Source: Usnea hakonensis
Lineage: Eukaryota; Ascomycota; Lecanoromycetes; Lecanorales; Parmeliaceae
Assembly: GCA_013423325.1 (NCBI GenBank)
Contig: BLJB01000127.1
Coordinates: 248,001 to 312,000, forward strand
DNA length: 64,000 nt
Direction: 5' to 3'
This document shows positions 11,179 through 22,123 of the stretch, in pieces. Each line of letters opens with the position of its first letter. Position 1 is the first letter of the stretch. The translations under genes were made by a program, and so were the position numbers. Below the pieces are notes generated by a model that worked only from the letters and a program-made list of their open reading frames with translations, was not told the DNA's origin and made no database searches.

Positions 11179-12626
11179 AATGGCAGATGATGAATCCTTG
11201 CTTTGGTAATTAGATTTTGCTGTCGATACTGAAAATAAGAGAGCTGGCCTTCACCAAAATGCAACTCAAGTTGAGGATGAAGCGGTGCGAAGAAATTTGC
11301 TACTTACTATGAAGGATGCTCTAGATTGACCGAGAGCTGCATGCTTGGGTTGGCAGTGAGGGGCTCGGGCTGCCGTATGACATGGCGTTCACCGAGCTGC
11401 CTCAATGGTCCGCTTTGTCAGCTGAATTTGTCTGATTGAAGCCTCACAACGTGCACTTGCAGGAAGAAAAGAAAACAGAGGGCTGATGGAAGTAGAATGT
11501 CGGCGGCGGCCAAGAGGAGTATCCCCGGCGAACGTGGGGTAGGGCCGCCTCGGGTCTCGGCTTTAAGAGGTTTGTGGGTGACCACTTGTTGGCTTGTCAC
11601 ATATGCTGATGTCCAGGTGGGTGGTAGAGACAGTAAGTCAAAGCCATCAATTAAAATGTACGTGGGAAGTATTTAGTATAATGTCCAAGTATTAATGTTG
11701 GAGATGGGTACTTTAAGGACACGTTCCGGCCAAATCGTCGAGGATCACCCGCAATTCCGGCCCCATAAGCCGGGCGCAGGAGAATTCCTGCGCCTACAAC
11801 CGCACCACATCGCAGCTTACCTTACTTGGCACTTGACTCTTGATCAAAATCACTCATGAAACTGTACCCTTCCGCTTTGAATGGCGGGGCGACCTCGCCG
11901 GACCCAAAGGAGTTTGGGTCGATAACGAGTTGGAGGATGTCGACAACTTCTTGGAGACATCTTGACAAGCGTGGCCGTCGTTGAGGCCATGCTGGCGAAA
12001 AAAACGTCGAGACCAATGATATATATAGAGCAGTAGAGTAGCATGAGGATCGGAAAACGTCGTTGCTGCTCATTACCTCATCTTTGGACGCAGAGGTGTC
12101 TCTGTTCGAAGAAGGGGGTTGAGGGTGGGGGGAGCTGGGGGCAGAGAAAAAGCATTCACACTGTCAGACTAATCTCATGATAGGAAAACAGGAAGAATTT
12201 GATATGTTGGCTCGTATGCGAGTGAGTTGGCTTTGGAGACGGGCACACTGCGCTGCGACGGTGTAGAAGGATGTCATGATGCTCGAATAGCTCCGCTTGA
12301 GGACACGAGAAGTGCTTGATTTGCGGGCGGACTCTGCCTTGCGGAGTAAAGTCGAGGACTGCCCGCCGGCCAAATGTCAAAAATCGAAATTTGTGGGGCA
12401 CAGATGGATGATCACGTCCCTAGCGATACAAAAAGTACGTTTTGCTAAGTATTCGATGCAGGCGTTGAAATTCGAGCATAGGTGGGGTATCGAGAAAGGA
12501 TCACTTTGGATTGTAAAGATAGACTGGGGGAGAGTTAAGGCGTCATATTCTGCCAAAAAAGAATTGGGAGATATTCCGGGGGCTCCTTCGTGGTTAGAGA
12601 CTCATTTTGTTATTATTCGGTTGTAG
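11179..12626. other. Gene-poor stretch with unassigned short frames
   Basis: 1.45 kb without a recognisable gene. Short minus-strand frames at about 11822-12073 and 12164-12373, and a plus-strand frame at 12297-12626, show no family motif. I could not join the two minus-strand pieces with confident splice sites, so a small unknown gene cannot be excluded. The missing N-terminal half of the rhodopsin-like gene that follows would be expected here but is not detectable. Confidence 0.4.
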
Positions 12627-13412
12627 GCATGGGACCCTTTGATGGCCCATGGGCACTGCATCAACATAATGGCGATTGACGTAGCCGCAAGCTCTGTCAA
12701 CTCGATTTCGGACATAGCCATTCTTATTCTTCCACAAGTCAGTATCTGGAGGTTGCAAATGGCATTGAGGGGGAAAATTCAGATCTCTGCTCTTTTCCTC
12801 ATAGGTTTCTTGTGAGTGTGCACATCCTGGCATCAAGTATATCTACTAACCCTGATTAGTGTATGTGCGAGCTCCATAGTACGTCTGTCCTACGCTGTCA
12901 AGCTCTACCGGGCCACAGATATAACATATTACTCCTGGTATACTGGACTTTGGACGTTCCCGGAAATGGCCTCTGGTATCGTTGTTGCGTACTTGCCTCT
13001 CTTGACCAAATTTCTTCCGGGACTTAAAGAGACGGCAACGCTCTCTAATATCGTGGTCTCCTTGAAATCGCTCCTCAAATCTATTTACGTCACAAGTCGA
13101 GGGAGCACAGATAATTACTCGGCCGGGAAGTCCACAAACTCGAACGCACCTACGATTCACCGCACGAACTTGCGGCCAGGGCAGTTTAAAACGCTGTCTG
13201 ATAGACTGCGATTGGGGAAGAGATCCCATGGAAATTCTGAATTCATGAATTTCGGCGATGATGATTACAATCATCCAGAGGCCCACATCATGCGGATGAT
13301 CAATATAGATACACGTTCGGAATCGAAGGATCACAATCGATCTTACAGCGGTAACAGCCTAACAATGGGATTCCAGGGAGAAAGCGCCTACAGCATCAGC
13401 GTGGAAGCATAG
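12627..13412 (+). pseudogene. 5'-truncated fungal rhodopsin-like integral membrane protein
   Basis: Two exons are readable, 12627-12811 (after an apparent acceptor ending TTGTAG) and 12860-13412, joined by a GTGAGT...TTAG intron. They encode the C-terminal half of the fungal rhodopsin-like domain found in Pth11/SAT5-related proteins: WDP...GHCINIMAIDVAAS, DIAILILPQVSIW, FLIGFFVCASSIVRL and DITYYSWYTGLWT. About three membrane segments are followed by a hydrophilic tail of about 130 residues. The usual first four membrane segments could not be found upstream, and an in-frame stop precedes the acceptor. The first in-frame ATG is at 12642. Either the gene lost its 5' end or the upstream exons are too diverged to see. 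Expression is unknown. Confidence 0.6.
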
Positions 13413-14216
13413 CGCCCATAAAGCACGTAAGCAACGTCGATGGGGTCTCGTGAAACACCGAAATATGTGATCGTGACGAGCAATAGTACATCAATAAAAA
13501 TTTCCTTTTCGTGACCTTAGTAAAAGCCTTGGGCGGACATCTGTTTTGCCCGCTGGTTTTCCGGTCTGTGAAGGCCAACAGATATGCTGGAGCGAATACA
13601 CAGCCTCCAGCATCATGCTGTAATGCACCATCATCGAAAATTTCTCCTACTTCGTACACCTGTCGCTCGAATCCCGTGTTTTGCATACATCGCTGCTTTA
13701 CGTAAAGGTAATTCATTATTGGCGGTGGAATTAAGGAATTAGTTCGCGAGGGTGTGGAAAGCGGATGTGTATGTATTTAATATTACCGGGCAAGCAAGTA
13801 TTGCTGCGTTGGCGAAGAATGTGGCAATGAACAATGGGTTGAGAATGGAAAAGGGAGAGTAGGGGGTGGAGAGTGGTTTCGTGATTCTATTCGTAACATG
13901 AGAATGATAGCTATAGATGCTGTCCCAGACGCTATCTCGTGCCAGATGCGGCTTTGCCAACCATGAGAGTGTGGGCAGAGTAGATATCAGAACAGCAAAC
14001 TCGATGAATTGCGGCTCTCGCTTCCTCGAAACATCGCATGGTGGAAGGTGAAGGACTCGATAGCCGGATTTTGTCATGACACTCTTCACTCTCGCGTTCT
14101 AGGTTGCCGTGCACAGTGTATGTGTGACTCGATGGGTGTCAAAGAAGCGCGAAGAATGAAAAGAAGGGCCCTTGTTTCAGGACTTTTTCCGAGAACGGGA
14201 AGCAGTCATAGCCGTA
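13413..14216. other. Intergenic
   Basis: About 800 bases between two convergently oriented genes. Minus-strand frames of 60-116 codons are present (for example 13739-14089) but show no motif or plausible intron structure, and are not called. Confidence 0.4.
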
Positions 14217-15089
14217 CTAACCTGACGTAGGCCTTGAAGATGTCCACGAAGCCTTTGACACCGTTCGACCTCCTAGCTCTTCCAACCATTTCCTCGTCTT
14301 CCTCCATCCTCTCCCGTATACATGGAACTCGACGATGGTCTGGAAGTGGCGAGACATTTCTTGAATGAGTTCTTTGAGGGACACCCATTCGTTCTCATCG
14401 CTCCCAAAAGGCGATTTCAGCACACAGCATCCAACAGAGCTTTGGACGATTAACCTCTCAAGTTCCACGAATCCACGCAGGTTTTGGGCTGTGGTGCAGC
14501 AGTTGAGGCTCAGAATTTTAGTCAATACCCTGAGCTCAAGCTGATACATCGCTTCAATGCTCCAGGCATGTCCGTCATTGTTATCTGGTCGTCCGCCTTG
14601 GCGATTCCTGGCAGAACGTTCGACGGCATCCATACCTCCGCAAGTCAGATCCGCAAGATTAAGATCAATGCAAATAGTTCGGATCATTTTCTGGTGCTTG
14701 GGCTGGAGATTTGGGTACCAACCGTCTATGATATTGACAGGGCCAGGCGGCAAATGAAAAGTGTTCATTGCGTAGAACATATGATGGCCCTCGTTGTAAG
14801 CTTGTTTGCAAGTTGCCAGAAGTTGGAAGCCCGGTTGTTGAGTGGTAAAGTCCCTCTTCAGTCGCAAATCCGTTTTGTGGGTGATGACGCTCCGAGCTCT
14901 ACCAGATAAATGGCGTGAGAGAGTTGTCGTACTATTGACAAAGCGTCTGAGTCGAGAAGAGGGAGACTTCGGTGCTTGCTCAACAGGATGGATATAGACG
15001 TCGCCAGGATTCAAGACGTACTTCATAATTTGATTTCGTGTCTCTGGCGGCAACGCAAAGTAGGGGAAAAAATGTCCAGAGATGGCCAT
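14217..15089 (-). CDS. Hypothetical protein with 2EXR/F-box-like N terminus
   Basis: Single open frame of 290 residues from the ATG at 15089; the frame extends further upstream without another ATG, so an extra 5' exon is possible. The start region FPYFALPPETRNQIMKYVL, followed by LLATCKQAYNEGHHMFY and MNTFHLPPG, is the pattern of fungal 2EXR/F-box-like proteins, a large, expanded and functionally obscure group. No enzymatic motif was seen. The C-terminal part contains a WRKTRKWLEELGG segment. Function is not known; some members may act in ubiquitin ligases, but no F-box partner evidence is present here. Confidence 0.65.
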   Translation of the reverse strand: MAISGHFFPYFALPPETRNQIMKYVLNPGDVYIHPVEQAPKSPSSRLRRFVNSTTTLSRHLSGRARSVITHKTDLRLKRDFTTQQPGFQLLATCKQAYNEGHHMFYAMNTFHLPPGPVNIIDGWYPNLQPKHQKMIRTICIDLNLADLTCGGMDAVERSARNRQGGRPDNNDGHAWSIEAMYQLELRVLTKILSLNCCTTAQNLRGFVELERLIVQSSVGCCVLKSPFGSDENEWVSLKELIQEMSRHFQTIVEFHVYGRGWRKTRKWLEELGGRTVSKASWTSSRPTSG

Positions 15090-15491
15090 AACGAAGTAGG
15101 GAGGATTTTCTAACGGGACAGAAGTCAAAGAAGCCCAATCCGAGATGAGAAAATGTGCGTGTTGCTGTAGATTTGATCAATCGTGTCACCATGTAGATGA
15201 ATAAGTGTAAAGTGCTTTGAATTGATAATACTTGATTAAAGTAAGGTACCTACCTTACCTTACTTTACTTCAGTGTTTGAGATTGGGCTACCGAGGCGGG
15301 AGATCGCCCAAACCCGGAGTGCCGCTAGGGTCGGCCCTACATTCAATGAGGTAGGTAGGTACTATGTTGTACCTTCAGGTACGTAAGGTACTATAAAGTA
15401 ACCTATCTAGTCGCCCGTCCTGAATGTCAGATACCGCTGAACAACTGGGCCTTAATTCTCTGCCCTTGTACAAGAATAAGATGGCCATCGA

Positions 15492-15610
15492 CAATGCTCC
15501 TAAACCTATGCTTCCAGGCCTCCCAAATCCATGCTTGCAATGCTCCCAAACCCATGCTTCTAGGCCTCCCAATACCATGCTTGCAATGCTCCCAAAGCTA
15601 TGCTTCCCTG
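15492..15610. repeat. 46-bp tandem repeat built from a 23-bp subunit
   Basis: Two and a half copies of a 46-bp unit starting at 15492, 15538 and 15584. Each unit is itself two diverged 23-bp halves centred on CTCCCAAACCCATGCTT, giving about five subunits. It lies in intergenic DNA and does not continue an adjacent reading frame. Confidence 0.85.
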
Positions 15611-15690
15611 AAAAGGTACATAGATTTTTATGGTAGATACACCAAGCAGAAGGTACCTCGGTAGGGATTTAGAGCATAGCCGAAATATGG

Positions 15691-15743
15691 GGGGGTGTTA
15701 ATGTAGTAAAAGGGGGTGTCAATGTAGTAAAAAGGGGTGTCAA
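15691..15743. repeat. 21-22-bp tandem repeat
   Basis: Two full copies and one partial copy of a unit beginning GGGGGTGTCAATGTAGTAAA, at 15691, 15712 and 15734. Copies differ by one C/T change and by the length of the A run. Confidence 0.85.
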
Positions 15744-16099
15744 CCTATCGGAACCCTTTCCTCATACGCGGTAGGAGTGGATTTCAATGATGAGTGTCAA
15801 AGCTTGGCGGTGAGAGTTTGGCGCAATAGAGATGAGACTATTGGATAGATCTGAAGCATAGTCCCCCCCCACATGCACGCAAGTTGAACTCCGCCGACCA
15901 ATTTTTTTTATATCACACGATCAACGTTCTTGCATGAGGCTGTGCTCAGAAGGTTTTTACCCTTAATGATCCAACATACTACTGTGCCATCGCTGCGCCC
16001 CGCTGGCGTTTGCTTTGAAAGTAAATCTGTTCTTTTGTTTCCACACCCTCTTACTCTCTATCCCTCTGTCATTCTTTCTTCTTCTTTCCAGCAATACTC

Positions 16100-18198
16100 A
16101 TGTTTTCCCTTTTCTTCCTTACCGGTATCTACATTTCTTTAGGAACAGGTGCTTTTGCCGGCTTGGATCATTTCCACCATACCCCTTCTAATGCTGACAA
16201 ACTCACTATCCGTCAAGCCGCCGGCTCCGTTCCTGCTTCAGAGTTCGTACGACGAGCTTACCAAAGCTGTAAGTACCGGTGAGATCTTAGATCTATCGAT
16301 CTGCCTGTGACATATTGCCAACAGCTATTGTCGTCGGAGACTGGCTTTATATCGATGGAGGCGAATTCTCCTACAATAGTGGAGGAATTAATTATGAGTA
16401 CTGTAAGGATTGGACCGTACGGTGAAGTTCGCCATGTTGACGGATTCAACGTCAGCAACAAGACTGCTTTCGATTGATTTTTCGCAAAATTGGACCAATG
16501 GAAGCGTCGTGATCCAATCGAACTCCAAGCCCAGTGGCGTTCCGAACCTGAACAGTCCTTCGCTGTGGCACGATGAAAGCACTGGCCTCATTTATACCGG
16601 TTTTGCTGGTTGGAACTCGACTTTCGGAGACCATCCAAATCTGCCTCCGTTATCCCTTTGGTCGTTCAAGCCCGACGGGACCGGAGATGGTGTTTGGAAT
16701 GAAACGATCGAATCGAGCTCGCCGGTTTGGCGAGGCGTATTACGTCCATCTGAACCTTTGACGGCTTTTAGCCCCACGACGGCTTTGTTACTTGGCGGCA
16801 CCGATGAACCGTATGAAGACTCCTCGTCCGAAAATCTGTTGGGCGGAATGGTACAGTTCGATATAAAGAATCAATCGTTCACAAACGTAACGGCCGATTG
16901 CTGTAATGCAACTAACGGGGTCTACAGAGGCGCGATGCAGTACGTTCCGTCTTTTGGGCCGGAGGGCGTGTTCATTGCCATGGGAGGTATCAATGGGGCC
17001 GGTCCCCTGAATAGCAGCAAATATGAACTCGTTCCCTTCGGCTCAGTCTCCGTATACGACCCTGCAGCCAAGGTTTGGTGGAATCAGACCACTACTGGAA
17101 CCTCGCCGATTCCGAGAATCGACTTCTGCGTAGCGGGAGTAAATTCTACAAATGAAACCTACGAGATGTAACTTCAGTGTCTGCTTCGTACTTTCTCGAA
17201 TTCTCATTGACTGTCTTCTTCAGCTTTGTGTATGGAGGCTTCAATGCCGACTTTGGGGACCAATCCATCCAGTTCGATACCATCAGCATCCTTACTCTAC
17301 CGGCGTTTCACTGGATTAGCGTTCCCTATCCTCCCGAGAATCCTCGAGTTGGTCACTCTTGCAATGCGGTAGGAGGGAGTCAGATCATCAGTATCGGTGG
17401 CGCGGATCCGAACGTTAATATATCCACGCCAAACCTCAGCGTTGCACTTAAATATCTTACTTTCAATACCACCCCGGATCCCTTTCAACAAGGTCTGGCC
17501 ATCTTTGATATGTCGTCTCTTCAATTTGCCAGTCAATACGTTGCAAATGCTCCGCCATATGAGCAATCTGATCCGGTAAAACAATTCTACTCGCAATCGC
17601 AACAGTAAGCCCCCAGCCAACCCATCTTTATGAGAGCGCTTATCTAATAAATCAATAGAGGTTATATCGCTGATCTCGCCCCAAATGTCGCCTCACTGAT
17701 GCAAGTCAAACATTTCACAAACAGCAGCAGTAAGCAGCCGCATCCCCAAAACCCAGCCTCCAACCTCCACCCTAGCTAACGAACTCCACTCCCAACTCAG
17801 CGTCTTCTAATTCTATTACCAATATAACTACCTCAACCTTATCATCCCATCACTCAACCTCTCACACCGGCGCAATAGCAGGCGGCACCGTAGGCGGTAT
17901 AGCCGGCCTCGCCCTCATCGCCCTCCTCGCCTACCTCCTCCTCCGCTCCCTTCGGAACCGACGACGAGCAGCGGCTGCAACTCCAAAGGATCCCTCGGAA
18001 GCGACGATTTTGGAAAAAGATTCCGACCAACCGAAACCGTATCCGGTCGAATTGAAAGCAGACGGACGACCGTTGGAGATGCACGGGACGGGACTGCAGG
18101 AGTTGCCTGATGAGGGGCAGAGGCTCGAGATTGATGGAGCGGGAGTGCAGGAGTTGCCGGAGGAGGAGAGAGGAGTTAGAGGGCGCCGAGGTTGGTGA
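16100..18198 (+). CDS. Secreted/membrane kelch-repeat protein
   Basis: Six exons (16100-16268, 16325-16402, 16456-17167, 17224-17604, 17659-17729, 17801-18198) give about 602 residues with consistent phases. An N-terminal signal peptide (MFSLFFLTGIYISLGTG...) leads into an ectodomain with kelch-like blades (VVGDWLYIDGG, MGGINGAGPL, FVYGGFN, VGHSCNAVGG) and many N-glycosylation sequons. Near the C terminus a Gly/Ala-rich membrane helix (GAIAGGTVGGIAGLALIALL) is followed by basic residues and a cytoplasmic tail. This matches the common fungal kelch/galactose-oxidase-like beta-propeller membrane proteins, whose ligands are unknown. The tail repeats the pattern LExxGxxxxELP and then appears to leave frame near 18167 (see findings). 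Confidence 0.82.
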
Positions 18199-19648
18199 GT
18201 TTCCGGGCGATGATGTGGTGAGAGGGGCGGTGGGAGCTGCGTGTGCAGCTGAGGGCCGACAGAAGGGATTGAGGCAGGAATGAAGTAGGGGTTGGGGGGG
18301 AGGAGAGGGAGGGGATTTGACTGGTCGATCTATCTTCGGGTACTCTAGTAACAAGATACGCTACATACCTATAGTCCAATCTTGAACGGGTCTATCAATT
18401 CAATCGCTACTGTTGGAACTCATTCCCAAATCAAGGTCGCTCGTTTCTCACACCATTGCTTTGAATTTTGTTTTTCTTCGAACCACAAATGCGATACCTA
18501 ATCATTTCTCAGACTTTACACCATCACTAGTTGACGGATTCTTAGCCACTGAAAAACTCATTTCTTTTGGCGCGAAAGAATACCTCTTACCCATTTAGTT
18601 GGGCGTTAGGTGTACTTAGTATTGGGGATGTGGTGTACCGCACAAGAGGAAGCTGCGAGACAAATGTTTGTCAAAGGGTAGATCTGGTCTGGTACGGTAC
18701 GACCCCAAATCGTTGACTTTTTCTGATGATGATCGCGGTTCTAGTCTACATTATTTTCGAAAATTCTGCTAGAGACAGAAAGGAAATCTCTTGTGCACTT
18801 GGGACTTGTGTCAGAAATAATTACTAACTCAGTCATAATGATCCCTTAAGCTAGACAGTTCTTTTGCCCGTATTCGAAAGGGCGCCACGCATCCTCAACG
18901 GGATATAGCTCGTGCGTAGGCTCCGAGAATCCTTTTATAAAAATTATCGCGCATAGATTTAAAACCATCTTGGAGTAATAGTAGTAAGGCTGTAAAATGG
19001 TCTCATGAGCAGCCTCGTCGTAAAAATAGAATATATGTTCGCAAGAAACCCCTGCAGCTTGCACCCTGCCCCCTCCTTACCTATTGATGTAACAATAGGC
19101 ACTCCTTAATGCTCGCGTCTCGACACATTGTGACATATGACGGAACAATGGGATCAATGAGATGGCTGTATATGTGTAGATGTGATTCGGCGGACACGCT
19201 GCCAGGATTAGCTATGGTAGTGAAGGCTGTAGAGGTATGTTCGGGGTTCCTAGCGCCACTTATATACATCCGGACTGGAAGAATTCAACGCGGTCTATAG
19301 ATAAATATCTCGTAGTATTAATATATAGGATGAATAGGTGTATTTCTTTGTTTTAAGGTTGTTTTTTCCCCTAGCACCTTGCCAAATCGTTGTAACCGTG
19401 TCAAAGATAATTTGACCCGCCTCAAACCAGGTGATGTACGTGTGCGTTTCATTCATCTGTACTGTCTGTCATTGCGGCACATCGACTCTACGTGCCCTGA
19501 TATTGGGAGCTTTTTACAATATCTGAGGTCTGTCTCTTTGGAACAAATGAGAGCAAGCTTTTCTATTCGGCTGTCTAGGAAGACTCTTGATAATCAAGTG
19601 TCGGCGGTGTGAGGCTAACGGATCCGGAGACAACGACTTCTCGACGCC
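18199..19648. other. Gene-poor region containing a P450 remnant
   Basis: About 1.45 kb without an intact gene. Apart from the decayed P450 segment at 18846-19064, only short, motif-free frames are seen. AT-rich blocks around 19290-19340 have no evident coding role. Confidence 0.45.
18846..19064 (-). pseudogene. Cytochrome P450 C-terminal remnant
   Basis: The minus-strand frame ends with PTHELYPVEDAWRPFEYG then QKNCLA and a stop. This matches the heme-binding region of fungal P450s, in which a LYP...AWRPFE segment precedes the cysteine loop, usually followed by Gly-Gln and a conserved helix. Here the frame stops two residues after the heme Cys, and no K-helix, I-helix or N-terminal part was found upstream. 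Weak P450-tail similarity (a VPYQ segment near 18690) may persist beyond the stop. I read it as a degraded gene fragment. Its original function cannot be assigned. Confidence 0.55.
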
Positions 19649-20266
19649 GTGGTTGATATCGAGGCGCAAAACCAGCGCGCAAAATGGCGACTCGTTGCTG
19701 CTGCTATGGAGAGCGCTGGTGCGGCCAAATACTCGAATGCATTCATTCAGAAGAAGTACGAAGAGATCTCCAGGAAACGAGATATGTTCAGTTCTCCGAT
19801 TGACGACGAAAGCTCAGAGGGTTCTATATTTGACATCGTTCACCATGAAAATAATGTCGCAAGACGTCGGCGACCAAGAGCTGACTCGAAAACGCCAAAT
19901 TTGCAATCGCGCAGCGAACAATCACATGTGGATCGCCGTGCTGACCTGGCACAAAACCATTCCGCCTCGGAATTAGGCATGCAAGTTCTGGAGGGAGATG
20001 GTCATGCTGACCCAGGTCACAGCCGGGAATTTGAGCGACAGAGCGAGCCGAAAATCGCGATCTCCAAAGATGAAGCAAAGTACATGGCTGGACACAAAGC
20101 GCTGAATGCTTCAAACCGTGCCAAATCATGGGAAGTCATTGCCCGCGAATGTGGTATCATCGCTCCTTTAGATGCCATTACCCAAGCTCTCCGGCTAGCC
20201 GGATGCTTAGAAGTCCGCAGGTCAGAACGCGAGCCGCGCCCCAAGAGGAGAGATGGGGACAAATAA
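19649..20266 (+). CDS. Hypothetical protein with Myb/HTH-like segments, 5' end unresolved
   Basis: Open frame of about 205 codons with no ATG near its 5' end; an in-frame TAA lies about 30 bases upstream, and the first ATG is at 19706. The sequence AKWRLVAAAMESAGAAKYSN followed by AFIQKKYEEI looks like the later helices of a Myb/SANT- or tri-helix-type DNA-binding domain. A second helical part, SWEVIARECGIIAPLDAITQ followed by ALRLAGC, resembles a helix-turn-helix. Either a 5' exon was missed, or the gene is truncated. Function is not assigned. Confidence 0.4.
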   Translation: MVDIEAQNQRAKWRLVAAAMESAGAAKYSNAFIQKKYEEISRKRDMFSSPIDDESSEGSIFDIVHHENNVARRRRPRADSKTPNLQSRSEQSHVDRRADLAQNHSASELGMQVLEGDGHADPGHSREFERQSEPKIAISKDEAKYMAGHKALNASNRAKSWEVIARECGIIAPLDAITQALRLAGCLEVRRSEREPRPKRRDGDK

Positions 20267-20984
20267 TGGACAGGGAGGGGCGTCAAAGAAATACGATCTC
20301 AAAGTACCCGAGAAAGAGATCTCGAACCATAACTATGCCTCCAGTAGCCGCAAAAAAAGCCTCTCGTATATACGTCTCTCTGCACTGGTGCTCGTCACAG
20401 CGGAAAGCCTCAACTTCAATTCAGTTCCTCCGAATGCCAATTATGTCTCAGAAGATATAGGAAACGATCAGGTCAAGGGGCTCACTCAAAGATAAATATT
20501 CATTGATGACTGGAAATGAGAGGCTACTAAGACTGTTGCAAGCAGAGCAGCAGCCGAATCGGTTCCCGGTGCCTTGGAGAAAGGGATTACTGGAAGTCCG
20601 TCTCAGGCTTCTAGAACGCAATAGTTGTTTACGTATCATCGAAAGATCCGACGCCAGCGAATGGTGGGCAGCAGATTCTATAAGAAATCACTTCTGTCAT
20701 ATCGTTCTGAATTTTGATTCTACCTGAACTAGAACATAGGGGGGTCCTCGATATCACTGTGTAGTGAACTCGTGAGAGAGATTGTGCATTGACACGTACA
20801 CGATATAGAAACTTTACTTATGTAGAATGCTGATATCATGGCTTCTGCTACTAGTCCCAAATTAGCCGCCCGCCGAATATGTAAAGTAAGTGCCCGGGAA
20901 ACCTGCTCTGCCTTCTTACCTCTTTGATTTGTAATTCTTCGCCCGTGCGAGAATCAACACTCCCTTGCGGCCTCTATTGTCAAC
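20267..20984. other. Intergenic
   Basis: About 720 bases with no recognisable gene; short frames only. The segment just before 20985 is the probable promoter of the TMEM205-like gene. Confidence 0.45.
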
Positions 20985-21601
20985 ATGTCAGATCCCTCGA
21001 TTCTCTACAGTCCCGCTCCCTACCATATCCTCAGGTTCGCCCTCCTTCTCCTCCTGCACTTGTCGTTCACTGACCCGACCCCTCTTCCAGCTATGGCACC
21101 CTCCTCGGCACCTCTTTCTATCAATCCTTTGTGAACGGCATCGTGTCCTATCGAGCTCTTTCCCGTCCCCAGTTCTCTACCCTGCAAGCCGCCCTCACAC
21201 CCGTCTACTTCGCCATACAAACCGCTCTCCCAGTCATCATGGCCCTCACATACCCCGGAATCAGATCACGCTCATCGTTCACTACGGAAGCTTCAAGCGT
21301 AAGCGGCGTACTGCAGGAGCAAAACAGATGGACGGTATTGGCGCCAATTGCGACAATCTTCGCAATGAATGCCGCAAATCTAGTGTGGGCGGGGCCGGTA
21401 ACGACAAGGATCATGAAAGAGAGGAAGCATCAGGAGACGCGGGATGGAAAGAAGTACTACGATCAGGGTCCGCAGTCGAAGGAGATGCAGAGGTTGAATA
21501 GGGCGTTTGGTCGCATGCATGGGATTAGTGCATTTACGAACTTGATAGGGCTAGGTTTTACGGTTTGGTACGGGTTCTTGCTGGCGCAGAGGCTTCAGTA
21601 G
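20985..21601 (+). CDS. TMEM205-like (DUF4149) membrane protein
   Basis: Exons 20985-21034 and 21091-21601 give 186 residues. The protein begins MSDPSILYSPAPYHILSYGT, and splicing restores the first helix (YGTLLGTSFYQSFVNGIV). About four hydrophobic segments are visible, including FAIQTALPVIMALTYPG, RWTVLAPIATIFAMNAANLV and a final helix (ISAFTNLIGLGFTVWYGFLL). A conserved cytosolic stretch, GPVTTRIMKERKHQE, lies before the last segment. The pattern fits DUF4149/TMEM205 proteins, small multi-pass proteins whose biochemical role is unknown; the human homologue has been linked to platinum-drug resistance. Fungal localisation is probably ER or a related membrane. Confidence 0.85.
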
Positions 21602-22123
21602 AGAAGGGGGAAAGATAGCAAGGGACCTGGGCGAGTGCCTGGGAATTGGTAGCCTTCGCAGCACTTCTGGGTATGGTTCTTGACAGGCTTCCTTAATGGA
21701 CAAAACCCGAGTCGACTATCTGTGTCACAAACTCACAAACTTGGAAGACTCAGGGGAGCCTAATTCCTGAAGTTTGCAGAATGTCATGTATATGCGTAAA
21801 ATAAGGCAAATGATCCCAACGTCCAGAGCACTGCTCACAGGCACCAATCCGAACCCATTGGCATTTGAGCGGCCGGAGCGGAGCAAATGTTCCATGACTC
21901 TCTTTATCTCCAAAACTCACGTTATCAAAATGTGGCGTATCTGTAGAGTTTGACTGCTGGAAGACCAGAGGACGTCAGTCCTAAATGCGAGAGGCATAAA
22001 CAGGTCACGTGATTCCGCGTTTAAGGACTCCGCGACTTTGTCTGCCTGCTACCCCACACTATCCGCAACCAACCCTCCTTCTTCAGCGACCTCACACCAG
22101 TGCCGAAGTAGATCGACTTCAAT
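21602..22123. other. Intergenic, promoter of the Ku80 gene
   Basis: 522 bases between two co-oriented genes; no coding frame with support. It contains the TMEM205-like 3' flank and the Ku80 promoter. Confidence 0.5.

Larger units (their letters stand above)
15090..16099. other. Intergenic with tandem repeats and GGTAC elements
   Basis: About 1 kb without a gene. It carries interleaved GGTAC/ACCTTACC elements at 15241-15266 and 15347-15405, plus two unrelated tandem-repeat blocks listed separately. The final 150 bases, pyrimidine-rich (TCTTTC tracts), form the likely promoter of the kelch gene at 16100. Confidence 0.6.

Noticed and set aside
13660..13700. Possible tRNA T-loop-like sequence (CTCGAATCCCG)
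   Set aside because: No matching acceptor stem, anticodon arm or A-box could be found around it. No tRNA gene is supported anywhere in the window by eye.
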